Below, piece by piece: positions 8,495-17,010 of a DNA stretch of 64,000 nt. Position 1 is the first letter of the stretch, and each line of letters starts with the position of its first letter. The notes below the pieces were generated by a model that was not told the origin of the DNA, ran no database searches, and saw only the letters and a list, made by a program, of their open reading frames with translations. A program made the translations under genes and the position numbers. Source of the DNA: Anaerolineae bacterium (lineage in GTDB: Bacteria > Chloroflexota > Anaerolineae > Aggregatilineales > Phototrophicaceae); NCBI GenBank assembly GCA_022823165.1, contig JAJDXR010000052.1:29354-93353 (forward strand), written 5' to 3'.

Positions 8495-9967
8495 ATGCGC
8501 AGGACAAGCCCCCGAGATCAAATAAAGCTCAGCGCTGATGAGATGCGTGAGATGGGCTACCGCATCATCGACATGCTGGTGGATTATACCGGGGCGCAAG
8601 CCCAATTTCCGGCGACGCGAGCGCTGGATCCAGTGACATTCAAGGAAATCCTGGAAGAGCCGCTGCCGGAGCAGGGCTCGAATTGGGAAGATGTTCTGGA
8701 ACAATTCGAGCGCCAGGTGTTGACGACCATCGACCATCTGGATCATCCACGGTTTTTCGCCTATATCCCCTCTCCCAGCAATTTCGTCGGCGCCATGGCC
8801 GATACGCTGGCTTCCGGCTACAACATCTTCAACTCCCTGTATCCGCTAGGGACGGGCGCGGCGATCGTCGAACGGCTGGTCATCAATTGGCTGCGTACGC
8901 TCTGCGGCATGCCCGCGGAATCAGGCGGCTTGTTCGTCAGCGGGGGCTCCGTGGCCAATCTGATGGGTTTGGCGGTGGCGCGGCAAATACAACTGGGCAA
9001 CGACATTAGCAATGCGGTCGTCTACTGCTCGGACCAGACGCATTTCGTCGTCTCGCGCGGCTTGCGCATCCTCGGTTTCGCGCCGGAACAACTGCGCGAA
9101 ATCCACGCTGACGCCGATTTCCGGCTGCCGGTGGCGGAGCTCGAACGGGCAATCGAGGAAGACAGAGCGGCAGGCAAGCGCCCCTTCTGCGTCGCGGCGA
9201 CAGCGGGCACGACCAACACGGGCGCGGTCGACCCGCTGAACGACCTGGCCGATCTGTGCGAGCGGGAGAACTTGTGGCTGCATGTCGATGGCGCTTATGG
9301 CGCGACCGCCTGTTTAATCGAACATCGCAGGCAGCTGCTGGCGGGCATAGAACGCGCCCATTCCTTGACCTGGGACGCGCATAAATGGATGTTCCAACCC
9401 GTCGAGTGCAGCGCGCTGTTGGTGCGGGACCGTCACTGGCTGAGCGCGACATTCAAGGAGAGCGCGCATTTCCTGACCGATGCCGAAGCGCACAGCAAAG
9501 AAGAGATCGGCGAAGAGATGAACTATATGTATCAAGGCATTCAGCTCACGCGGTATTTTCGCGCCTTGAAACTGTGGATGAGCCTTAAGGTATTTGGCCT
9601 TGGCGCGGTACGCCAGGCGGTCGAACGCGGCATTGAACTGGCGGAATTGGCGGAATCGCTACTGCGCGAATCGGGCCGCTGGGAGGTCGTCACGCCGGCG
9701 CAACTGGCGATTGTGACTTTCCGCTACCAGCCGTCGAATGGCGATGGCGCGCTGGCGGACCAAGTGACGGATGCATTGAGCGGCGCCATGGCCGCCAATA
9801 GCTTCGCCTTCGCCTCGACGACCAAGCTGCTGGGAAGAACAGTCATGCGCCTGTGCACGAACAATCCGCGCACGACGGCCTCCGATCTGCGGCAGACTGT
9901 TCAGATCATGGGCCGGCTGGCCGCTGATCTGGAAGCGGAAATCAGCCGGGGCCAAGCTCACAACTAG
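8495..9967 (+). CDS. Group II PLP-dependent amino-acid decarboxylase (copy 2)
   Basis: A 490-residue tandem paralog of the preceding gene. It shares DHPRFFAYIP, FVSGGSVANLMGL, TAGTTNTGAVDPLNDL, LHVDGAYGAT and the PLP lysine in WDAHKWMFQP, and differs in substrate-proximal stretches: YIPSPSNF versus YIPLANNF, NSLYPLG versus NAVWLQG. The ATG at 8495 is preferred to the upstream ATG at 8462 because AAAGGA lies 6 bases before it. It has an extra short acidic insertion (AEAHSKEEIGEEMNY). The two copies probably diverged in substrate after a tandem duplication. Confidence 0.9.
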   Translation: MRRTSPRDQIKLSADEMREMGYRIIDMLVDYTGAQAQFPATRALDPVTFKEILEEPLPEQGSNWEDVLEQFERQVLTTIDHLDHPRFFAYIPSPSNFVGAMADTLASGYNIFNSLYPLGTGAAIVERLVINWLRTLCGMPAESGGLFVSGGSVANLMGLAVARQIQLGNDISNAVVYCSDQTHFVVSRGLRILGFAPEQLREIHADADFRLPVAELERAIEEDRAAGKRPFCVAATAGTTNTGAVDPLNDLADLCERENLWLHVDGAYGATACLIEHRRQLLAGIERAHSLTWDAHKWMFQPVECSALLVRDRHWLSATFKESAHFLTDAEAHSKEEIGEEMNYMYQGIQLTRYFRALKLWMSLKVFGLGAVRQAVERGIELAELAESLLRESGRWEVVTPAQLAIVTFRYQPSNGDGALADQVTDALSGAMAANSFAFASTTKLLGRTVMRLCTNNPRTTASDLRQTVQIMGRLAADLEAEISRGQAHN

Positions 9968-9974
9968 CGCCCAA

Positions 9975-10012
9975 CTGTACAGACTGTACAGACTGCGCTT
10001 CCTTGTTACAAT
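9975..10012 (+). promoter_or_regulatory. Antiporter promoter with two tandem CTGTACAG palindromes
   Basis: Two perfect 8-bp palindromes, CTGTACAG, lie at 9975-9982 and 9984-9991, one base apart, making a 9-bp direct repeat. An extended -10 (TTGTTACAAT) follows at 10003-10012; with a 16-bp spacer the -35 would fall inside the second palindrome. This is the expected place for a repressor or activator site for the antiporter at 10070. Confidence 0.55.
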
Positions 10013-10069
10013 ACGCGCGCTTTTGTCAACGGCGCTAATCTGATTCCCGATTGACCTGAGGACAAGCCT

Positions 10070-12001
10070 TTGGACATTGAAATCCTGGCGGTTTCTCTCG
10101 CCAGTTTCCTCTTTATCGCGCTCGCCGCTGTTCAGATCGGGCGCATGGCGGCTCATATTAATCTGCCGTTGATTACCGGCTATCTTGTAGCTGGCATAAT
10201 GGCCGGTCCTTTTATCTTCTCGTACATCCAGCAAGTGGATGTCGCGGCGCTGCGCTTCCTGGATGAGACGGCCCTGGCCTTCATCGCCTTCGCGGCCGGC
10301 AGCGAAATGGCGCTGGACGAACTGCGCGGACGCTTTCGCAGCATCGGCTGGAATACAGTCATGCAGATCCTGGCTGTTTACATTGTCTGCGGCGCGGTCA
10401 TCCTGCTGCTGGGAGATCAGATCCCTTTCATGCGCGATCTGCCGCCGGCCGGGCGTCTGGCAGTCGCCCTGCTCAGCGGACCGATCCTGTCGGCGCGCTC
10501 GCCATCATCGGCTATCGCCGTCATCAACGAAATGCGCGCGCGCGGTCCTTTCACCAAAACCGTGCTGGGCGTAACCGTAGTCAAGGATGTGCTGATCGTT
10601 GTACTTTTCGCGCTGAGTTCGTCGATCGCGGCCACCACACTCACCGGCCGCAGTTTTGACGCCAGTTTCATCTTGCTGGTCTCCTTTGAAATCCTGGCTT
10701 CCATTGGCTTGGGTGTGCTGGTCGCGCAGGTGATGTCACTGGTATTGCGCAACCACTGGGAAGACCGCCTCAAGATTCCGCTGCTGCTGCTCATCGGCTA
10801 TCTGGCCTTCCTTTTCACCGGAGAACTGCGCCATTGGAGCCATGACAACCTGCCGGTTGAGTTGCTGTTTGAGCCGCTGCTGATCTGTCTGGTGGCCAGC
10901 TTCTGGCTGACGAATCGCTCCCCTTACCGTACGGAATTCAGGCATCTGCTGCACCAGGTGCGAACGCCGATTTTTGTGATCTTCTTCACGCTGGTCGGCG
11001 CATCGCTTGATATTGGTATTGTGATGCTGCTGCTGCCGATCACGCTGGCAATCTATATCGCCCGCATCATTGCGCTGTTTCTCGGGGCTTACCTGGGTGG
11101 CGCGGCCGCAGGCGATCCCGCCCGCTTCAAGCGCATCGCCTGGATGGGTTATATCACACAAGCCGGCGTCTCGATTGGGCTGTCCAAAGAAGTCGCCATC
11201 GCCTTCCCGGAGCTCGGCGCCGAGTTTACTACCTTGCTGGTTGGCGTGATCGTCGTCAGCGAGCTGACGGGGCCCATCTTCTTCAAATACGCCATTCGCA
11301 TGGTGGGCGAATCGCACTTGCCCAAAGACATCCGTCCGGATGAGATCCTGGATGTGGTGATCGTCGGCATCGAGAGTCAATCGCGGCAATTGGCTGAGCG
11401 GCTGCTGCAGCATGGCTGGCGCGTCAAGCTGGTGGATGTCGATCAAACGCACGTCTCTAATGCGCCAGCCAGCGACGGGCTGAAGCGCGAGCACTGGCTG
11501 CCGGAAGTGTCGGCTGAGGCACTGCGCGAGATCCTCGAACCCAAGACCGAAGTGGCGGTTACGCTGCTGCCGGACGATGCCGATAGCCTGCAGCTCTGCC
11601 AGATTTTCTACGAAGACTTCGGCATCACGCGGCAGATCGCCCGGCTGAACACCTATAGCCTGGTTGAGGAATTCCGCGAATTGGGCGTACATGTGCTCGA
11701 CCCGGCCAACGCCATGGTTCACCTGCTGGATAACTTCGTGCGGGCGCCACAGTTGGCGGCTATGGTCTTTGAAGACGACCCGGACCATGATGTGATTCAG
11801 GTGACGATCACGGACCCGGGCATTGACGGGCTGCACCTGCGCGAGCTCATCCTGCCCGATGATGTGCTGGTGATGGCGATTGTTCGGCGCGGGCACTCGA
11901 TTGTGCCGCATGGCTATACTAATTTGCATCTTGAGGACGAGCTGACCCTAATCGGCCCGACCGACCATTTGGACGAGGTGGCGCTCAAGCTGGGCTACTA
12001 G
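10070..12001 (+). CDS. Monovalent cation:proton antiporter (CPA2, KefB-like) with RCK domain
   Basis: A 643-residue membrane protein starting with TTG behind GAGGAC. Residues ~1-400 form about 12 membrane segments of the Na+/H+ exchanger fold (LPLITGYLVAGIMAGPF, LSGPILSARSPSSAIAVINEM). Residues ~420-540 are a TrkA-N/RCK-like nucleotide-binding domain beginning ILDVVIVGIESQSRQLAERL, though the usual GxGxxG is altered to GIESQS. Residues ~560-643 look like TrkA-C (VTDPGIDGLHLRELILPDDVLVMAIVRRG style). It likely exchanges K+ or Na+ for H+ under control of a cytosolic ligand; ion preference cannot be read. A tandem palindrome operator precedes it. Confidence 0.88.
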   Translation: MDIEILAVSLASFLFIALAAVQIGRMAAHINLPLITGYLVAGIMAGPFIFSYIQQVDVAALRFLDETALAFIAFAAGSEMALDELRGRFRSIGWNTVMQILAVYIVCGAVILLLGDQIPFMRDLPPAGRLAVALLSGPILSARSPSSAIAVINEMRARGPFTKTVLGVTVVKDVLIVVLFALSSSIAATTLTGRSFDASFILLVSFEILASIGLGVLVAQVMSLVLRNHWEDRLKIPLLLLIGYLAFLFTGELRHWSHDNLPVELLFEPLLICLVASFWLTNRSPYRTEFRHLLHQVRTPIFVIFFTLVGASLDIGIVMLLLPITLAIYIARIIALFLGAYLGGAAAGDPARFKRIAWMGYITQAGVSIGLSKEVAIAFPELGAEFTTLLVGVIVVSELTGPIFFKYAIRMVGESHLPKDIRPDEILDVVIVGIESQSRQLAERLLQHGWRVKLVDVDQTHVSNAPASDGLKREHWLPEVSAEALREILEPKTEVAVTLLPDDADSLQLCQIFYEDFGITRQIARLNTYSLVEEFRELGVHVLDPANAMVHLLDNFVRAPQLAAMVFEDDPDHDVIQVTITDPGIDGLHLRELILPDDVLVMAIVRRGHSIVPHGYTNLHLEDELTLIGPTDHLDEVALKLGY

Positions 12002-12082
12002 CGAGGCTTCCGCCGTGTAAGATATTCCCTGCCGCGAGCTTCAAAGTTAAATGAGCAGTTCGGATGATGGAGAAAGCCAGTT

Positions 12083-13453
12083 ATGACAAAACTGCCAGTG
12101 GCGATTATCGGCGGCGGACCGGTCGGTTTGGCGGCGGCGGCGCATCTGCTGGAGCGCGGCGAAACGCCCGTCCTGTTTGAAGCCGGCGCTACCATCGGCG
12201 CGAGCGTACTGGACTGGGGCCATGCGCAGCTGTTTTCGCCTTGGGAATTCAACGTGGACGAGGCCTCGGCGCGCCTGCTGGAACAGAGCGGCTGGCAAAT
12301 GCCGCCGGCCGCGGAACTGCCCACCGGCGCGGAGCTGGTTGAACGCTATCTGCGGCCCCTGGCTGAGTTGCCGGCCATGCGCGCAGTGATACACACGGGC
12401 GCGCGCGTCGCGGGCGTCAGCCGGCGCCGGCTCGACAAGGTCAAAGACCAGGCCCGCGAGCAAACGCCATTCCAACTGCATATCGTAGCCGATGACGGCG
12501 CTGAATCGCTGGTCGAGGCGCGCGCGGTGATTGACGCCTCGGGCGCCTGGCGTCAACTGAACCCTATGGGCGCCAACGGCCTGCCCGCCATCGGCGAAAC
12601 GGCTTTGCGCCAGCGAATCGCTTACGGCCTGCCGGATGTCAAGGGGCGCGAACGCGGCCGCTACGCCGGCAAACGTGTGCTGGTGGTCGGCAGCGGCCAC
12701 TCAGCCATCAACGTGCTGCTGGACCTGATCGAATTGCGAGTCGATTATCCGGCGACAGAAATCATCTGGGCTATGCGCGGCGACAATTTACAGAAGGTCT
12801 ACGGCGGCGGGGAGGCCGACGCCCTGGAAGCGCGCGGTCTGCTGGGTATGCGCATCAAGGCGGCGGTGGCTGCCGGCGGGCTCGAGATCGCCGCGCCCTT
12901 TAGCATTGCCGCGGTTGAGGCGGCCGGCGCCGGGCTGCGCGTCACGGGACAGCAGCTTGGCCGGCAGCGTCAACTGGCTGCGGATGATATCGTCGTCTGC
13001 GCGGGCGCGCGGCCCGACCTGGCGATGCTGCGCGAGCTGCGCCTGGATCTCGACCCGGCGCTGGAGAGCAGCCGAGCGCTGGCGCCGCTGATTGATCCCA
13101 ATCTGCATAGCTGCGGCACGGTGCGGCCCCATGGCGAAGCTGAGTTGCGGCAGCCGGAAAAAGACTTCTACATCATCGGCATGAAGAGCTACGGACGGGC
13201 GCCGACATTTCTGATGGCCACCGGCTATGAGCAGGCGCGCTCGGTCGCGGCGGCGCTCTGCGGCGATTGGGCAGCGGCGCGAGATCTGCGGCTGAAGCTG
13301 CCGGAGACGGGCGTTTGCATCACAGATTATGCCGTTGCAGACGCTTGTTGCGCGCCGGCGGCGGCGCAACCCGCCCTGCTTGCCCTCGGCGAGATAGCGA
13401 TCGCAAATGGCGAATTCGGCGCGCCACCGCTTCGGGCAGAGCGCTGCTGCTGA
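12083..13453 (+). CDS. FAD/NAD(P)-dependent oxidoreductase with C-terminal vicinal cysteine pairs
   Basis: A 456-residue flavoprotein. The FAD Rossmann motif VAIIGGGPVGLAAAAHLLERG is at residues ~6-26 and the second dinucleotide-binding motif VLVVGSGHSAINVLLDL at ~200. The overall style is that of flavin monooxygenase/CzcO-like proteins. The unusual part is the C-terminus: C412, then a CC pair at 422-423, and the last two residues are again CC (455-456). Vicinal cysteines at the C-terminus are the metal or disulfide shuttle in MerA and thioredoxin reductases, but the rest of this protein does not look like those. Arsenic-type or thiol chemistry is possible. It follows the antiporter by 81 bp. 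Confidence 0.75.
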   Translation: MTKLPVAIIGGGPVGLAAAAHLLERGETPVLFEAGATIGASVLDWGHAQLFSPWEFNVDEASARLLEQSGWQMPPAAELPTGAELVERYLRPLAELPAMRAVIHTGARVAGVSRRRLDKVKDQAREQTPFQLHIVADDGAESLVEARAVIDASGAWRQLNPMGANGLPAIGETALRQRIAYGLPDVKGRERGRYAGKRVLVVGSGHSAINVLLDLIELRVDYPATEIIWAMRGDNLQKVYGGGEADALEARGLLGMRIKAAVAAGGLEIAAPFSIAAVEAAGAGLRVTGQQLGRQRQLAADDIVVCAGARPDLAMLRELRLDLDPALESSRALAPLIDPNLHSCGTVRPHGEAELRQPEKDFYIIGMKSYGRAPTFLMATGYEQARSVAAALCGDWAAARDLRLKLPETGVCITDYAVADACCAPAAAQPALLALGEIAIANGEFGAPPLRAERCC

Positions 13454-13648
13454 GGCCAGCCCTAGCGAAACGAGCTTCCACCCATAGATATGGGGCGCCG
13501 TACCTCCAATTTTTGCAGGACTTTCCTGGAGTTACTTTCCTGTCTCTGTGGTGAAAATTACTGATCGATTCACCTGGCCCGCTTGCGTCGACCGCCCGCG
13601 ACGATTATCATCTCGATACATTTGAATAGGCGATAGAAAGGGCGCGTC

Positions 13649-14152
13649 ATGGTACACCCTATGGTGCGGCAGCTGCGCTTCACGCGCGGCGAATTCTTGC
13701 GCTGCCTGGACGGCCTGAGCCTGCCGGACGCTTATGCGCGGCATGGCCAGATGAATTGCATCAGTTGGATCATCGGGCATTTGGCGGCGCATGAGAATCA
13801 GGTCTTCGTATTTTTGGCGCAGGGCAAGGTGATACTGCCCGAACTGCGCAAGGTCTGCGGCTACGGCAGCCCACCCTCCGCGCCCAAGCTGGACGACATG
13901 TGGGCCGCCTGGCATGAAGTCACGGCGAACGCCGACCGCTACCTGGACAACTTGACGACCGAGACGCTGCAAGAGCGCTTCGTCTGGAAGGGCGAGCCGC
14001 TGGAGGAGACGATCGGCACGATGCTGCACCGCGCTATCTACCACTACTGGTTTCATATCGGCGAGGCGCACGCCATCCGGCAGTTGCTGGGGCAGCGCAA
14101 CCTGCCGCAATTCGTGGGCAATATGGCTGACGCGCCCTACTTGCCCCACTAA
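13649..14152 (+). CDS. DinB-family (YfiT/DinB-like) putative metalloenzyme
   Basis: A 167-residue four-helix-bundle protein. The metal-ligand histidines of the family are visible in SWIIGHLAAHENQ (helix 2) and RAIYHYWFHIGEAHAIR (helix 4). DinB-like proteins bind a divalent metal and in several bacteria act as thiol-dependent (bacillithiol, mycothiol) transferases. The start follows GAAAGGGCG. Genes on either side are not obviously related. Family call is firm; activity unknown. Confidence 0.75.
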   Translation: MVHPMVRQLRFTRGEFLRCLDGLSLPDAYARHGQMNCISWIIGHLAAHENQVFVFLAQGKVILPELRKVCGYGSPPSAPKLDDMWAAWHEVTANADRYLDNLTTETLQERFVWKGEPLEETIGTMLHRAIYHYWFHIGEAHAIRQLLGQRNLPQFVGNMADAPYLPH

Positions 14153-14331
14153 GACTTGTTCGTTCCCAGTGTAAACGCAATAGACACAGAGGCACCAAGG
14201 GTACAGAGGATTTGTCGGGATACATCTACCTGTCTTTCGTTCAATCACGTTCGTTTGCGCGGCCATGCAACGGCGACGAATGAAATTCACTCTGTGTCCT
14301 CGTTTTCCTCGGTGTACTCGCTGGCAATAGT
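14153..14331. repeat. CTCTGTG-family repeats in gap
   Basis: Two degenerate copies of the dispersed repeat lie here in opposite orientations: ACACAGAGGCACC near 14182-14195 and CTCTGTGTCCTC near 14289-14300. No gene is seen. Confidence 0.5.
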
Positions 14332-15006
14332 ATGACGAAATCCGCCCGCATAGGCATCACCACCAGTTACGCGGACGGCCTGCAGTCTCTGGACGCGCAT
14401 TACGCGCAGGCGGTGGCAGCGGCCGGCGGTCTTCCCATCATCGCGCCACTGTTCGAGCGGGAAGAGACGGCGCGAGCCTTCGCCGCGCAGTTGGACGGGC
14501 TGATTATCACTGGCGGTCCGGGCATCACCCGCGGCTTGATCGGCGCGCTGCCGCCTGATTTGCCGGCAGTCGACGACCGGCGCGACCGCAGCGATGCGCT
14601 GATCTTTCGCGCCATGGCGAATCGTCCCTTTCTGGGTATCTGCTACGGCATGCAATTCGCCAATGCCATGGCCGGCGGGGACATCTACGGCGACGCGCAG
14701 GCGCAAGCGAGCGCCGACGTCCATAGCGCCGAGCGCGGGGCCGGCGAGCATCTGATTCAAATCGAGCCGGACAGCCGCTTGGGCGCCATAATTGGCGCGC
14801 AGCATCTGATGACCAATTCTCACCATATTCAAGCGCTGGCGAAACTGGGCGAAGGATTGCGGGCGACGGCGCGCGCGGCCGACGGCGTGATTGAAGCTAT
14901 AGAATCGCTGGACGGGTGCGTCATGGGCCTGCAATTTCACCCCGAGCGCATGCTGGATCGGGCGCTGCCGCTCTTCCAGGATCTGGTGATGCGCGCCAGC
15001 AGCTAG
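14332..15006 (+). CDS. Gamma-glutamyl-gamma-aminobutyrate hydrolase family (second copy)
   Basis: A 224-residue peptidase C26-family protein. It shows GITTSY at the N-terminus, the oxyanion region LIITGGPGI, the nucleophile elbow LGICYGMQFANAMAGG (catalytic Cys) and FHPERM with the catalytic His and Glu. It is a diverged relative of the protein at 136-885 and shorter by about 25 residues, lacking part of the middle insert. It converges on the epimerase gene with a 4-bp stop overlap. Substrate unknown. Confidence 0.85.
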   Translation: MTKSARIGITTSYADGLQSLDAHYAQAVAAAGGLPIIAPLFEREETARAFAAQLDGLIITGGPGITRGLIGALPPDLPAVDDRRDRSDALIFRAMANRPFLGICYGMQFANAMAGGDIYGDAQAQASADVHSAERGAGEHLIQIEPDSRLGAIIGAQHLMTNSHHIQALAKLGEGLRATARAADGVIEAIESLDGCVMGLQFHPERMLDRALPLFQDLVMRASS

Positions 15007-16022
15007 AACCAGCCGATAAGTCGGGTCAGCCAATTGTCTTTGATATAGCCCTGCTGCTGATACCAGGCGAAAGTATCGCGCAGGCTGGTCTCAATATTTA
15101 TCCGCGGCGCGCCCAGCTCGCCTTTGGCTTTACCGGCATCGAAATAGACGTGCGCCCCCCCAAGCCGCGTCTGATGGGCGTCCATCGGAGTCTGAACGCC
15201 GATACCGCGCAGCATATCGATGAAGCGCGCCGTCGGCTCCAGCAGCCAATCCGGCGTGGAGAGCAGCGGCGGGCGCGCCCCGCAAGCGGCGGCGATCAGC
15301 CCAAACCACTCGTGATAATTCAAGTTGGCCGCGCTGAGAATGTAGCGTTGGCCGCTTCGCCCACGCTCAATAGCGGCGATGTGCGCGCGCGCGACATCAC
15401 GAACATCAATGACCGACAAACCGCCGGAGGACATCGGGACCAGCCATTGAAAGCGAGCTGTCTCGATGATGAAACTGCCGGAGATGGCGTTGAGGTCGCC
15501 GGGGCCGATGATGACGGCTGGATTGAGCGTCACCACGTCAAGGCCGTCGGCGACGAATTCGGCGGCGATGGCTTCGGCTTTGAGCTTGGTGTAGGCGTAC
15601 CAGAAGCGCTCGGGCGGCAGATTAAACGCGTCCGACTCGTTCGCGCTTTGCTGGCCGGGCCGGATGCCGATAGTGGAGGCGCTGCTGGTGAAGATCACGC
15701 GGCCGACGTCGGCGCTTTTGGCGGCTGCGAGCAGATTGCGCGTGCCCTCGACATTGATGCGCCAGAGGGCGGCGCGGTCGTCGTCTTTCCAGTAGTCGGC
15801 TTTGGCCGCGACATGAAAGACGAGCTCGCAGCCGGCGCAGGCTTGCTCCAGCCGGTCGAAATCATCCAGGTCGCCGGCGACCGTTTCCAGGTCCAGATCC
15901 GCTAGCGGGCTCAGCTTCTTTTCCGAGCGATAGAGCGCGCGAACATCGTGCCCGGCTGCCTTGAGCTGTCGCGCGAGGTGCGAACCGACGAAACCGGTGG
16001 CGCCGGTGACTAGAGCTTTCAT
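15003..16022 (-). CDS. NAD-dependent epimerase/dehydratase (dihydroflavonol-reductase/HpnA-like)
   Basis: A 339-residue extended short-chain dehydrogenase. The NAD-binding motif TGATGFVGSHLA is at the N-terminus, and the catalytic Ser-Tyr-Lys set appears as FTSSAS followed by WYAYTKLKAE. The sequence resembles hopanoid-associated sugar epimerases and dihydroflavonol-4-reductase-like enzymes. The ATG at 16022 is used because the Rossmann strand starts there (MKALVTG); the frame extends 12 codons further. A regulator gene starts upstream on the same strand with a 45-bp gap. Substrate not determinable. Confidence 0.85.
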   Translation of the reverse strand: MKALVTGATGFVGSHLARQLKAAGHDVRALYRSEKKLSPLADLDLETVAGDLDDFDRLEQACAGCELVFHVAAKADYWKDDDRAALWRINVEGTRNLLAAAKSADVGRVIFTSSASTIGIRPGQQSANESDAFNLPPERFWYAYTKLKAEAIAAEFVADGLDVVTLNPAVIIGPGDLNAISGSFIIETARFQWLVPMSSGGLSVIDVRDVARAHIAAIERGRSGQRYILSAANLNYHEWFGLIAAACGARPPLLSTPDWLLEPTARFIDMLRGIGVQTPMDAHQTRLGGAHVYFDAGKAKGELGAPRINIETSLRDTFAWYQQQGYIKDNWLTRLIGWF

Positions 16023-16067
16023 GCGCTTATCTTGCCACAGAACGGCAACATGCGACACGCTGGGCGC

Positions 16068-16727
16068 CTAGAGCGCGATCAAGCCCAGCCGGGTGGCGCG
16101 GACGACGGCTTCGGTGCGGCTCTGCGCCTCGAGCTTGCCCATGATGGCGTTGACATGAAACTTGACGGTATGCTGCGTGATATCCAATTCCAGCGCGATG
16201 GCGCGATTGGTCAGCCCGCGCGCCAGGTGCTGCAGGACCTCCTGTTCGCGCGCGGTCAGCGGGTTTTCTTCTGCCAGATATCGACTTTCCTCCGGCGCGC
16301 CCAGGAGGGCTGAGAGCTGCGGGGCGATGACGGTCAAGCCGGCGGCCAGGGCATCCAGCGCGGCGGCAATCAGCTCAGGATCGCTGTGGCGCGCCAGCAG
16401 CGCGAATTGAGGGAATACACGCAAGCTGTTCAGCAAGGCGGGCAGCGACTGAAAAACGTCCTCGTCGGCGACCGCCAGCACGGGCAGGTCGCTTTCAATC
16501 CGACTGAGACGCTGACGAATGACGCTGCTGCCCCAGCTGGCGTCAATCACCAGCGCATCCGGCTGGACGCGGTCGATATCACGCTGCAGGTCAGCGCCGT
16601 CAGTCTGCGCCAAGACCGTGCAGCCGCCTGCCTCGAGCAGCGCTGTCAAGCCCGCCCGCGCCAGCGGATTATCGGCGGCGACGAGCAACTGAGCCGCCTC
16701 GTCGTCAATGCGCCTTGGATCCATCAT
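16068..16727 (-). CDS. LuxR/NarL-family response regulator
   Basis: A 219-residue two-domain regulator. Residues ~10-125 form a receiver-like domain with a candidate phospho-acceptor in ALVIDASWG, but the lysine and acidic pocket are poorly conserved, so phosphorylation is uncertain. Residues ~150-215 are the LuxR helix-turn-helix (NPLTAREQEVLQHLARGLTNRAIALELDITQHTVKFHVNAIMGKL style). No kinase is adjacent. It is probably in one transcript with the epimerase downstream. Confidence 0.85.
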   Translation of the reverse strand: MMDPRRIDDEAAQLLVAADNPLARAGLTALLEAGGCTVLAQTDGADLQRDIDRVQPDALVIDASWGSSVIRQRLSRIESDLPVLAVADEDVFQSLPALLNSLRVFPQFALLARHSDPELIAAALDALAAGLTVIAPQLSALLGAPEESRYLAEENPLTAREQEVLQHLARGLTNRAIALELDITQHTVKFHVNAIMGKLEAQSRTEAVVRATRLGLIAL

Positions 16728-17010
16728 GAGGAGAAGCCTGCAGCAGCCACCACTACAATTTACGGAGAGTGTTTAATTTCGCGGACTTGATAACCCCGCC
16801 AAGTGTACAAGAAAACTCTGTGCCCTCTGTGGCAAAAATCTGTGCCGCGTTCACTAAGGGAATTATAGCCACGATAAGCGCCACTCCCATATACGTCTGC
16901 TTTAGCGCGGCGTTGCCAATCTTGTTATAATGGCGCGAATCTTGAAGCATTTGCCATGCCCGTTCCCGGCCGTCGCCAACCCTCGGCATAGTACCTGAAG
17001 GAGGCCCGAT
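16728..17010. repeat. Short composite CTCTGTG repeat plus promoter region
   Basis: The 283-bp gap contains a short version of the composite repeat at about 16780-16877: a CGGACTTGATAACC block, a CTCTGTGCCCTCTGTGGC block and a terminal GGGAATTATAGCCACGATA block. The same three blocks recur, farther apart, near 54.4-54.7 kb, and related blocks near 43.2-43.5 kb. The cfa promoter follows. Confidence 0.6.
16923..16931 (+). promoter_or_regulatory. Extended -10 promoter of cfa
   Basis: TGTTATAAT is a perfect extended -10 element about 80 bp before the cfa ATG, leaving a 5' leader of roughly 70 nt. No good -35 hexamer is seen, as expected for an extended -10. Confidence 0.55.

Noticed and set aside
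11929..12001. Long minus-strand ORF 10736-11929 opposite the antiporter
   Set aside because: The antiporter frame has clear membrane and RCK motifs, while the antisense product is Gln/His/Arg-rich with no recognised domain.
14916..15905. 329-codon plus-strand ORF opposite the epimerase
   Set aside because: The minus-strand epimerase has conserved NAD and YxxxK motifs; the antisense product has none.
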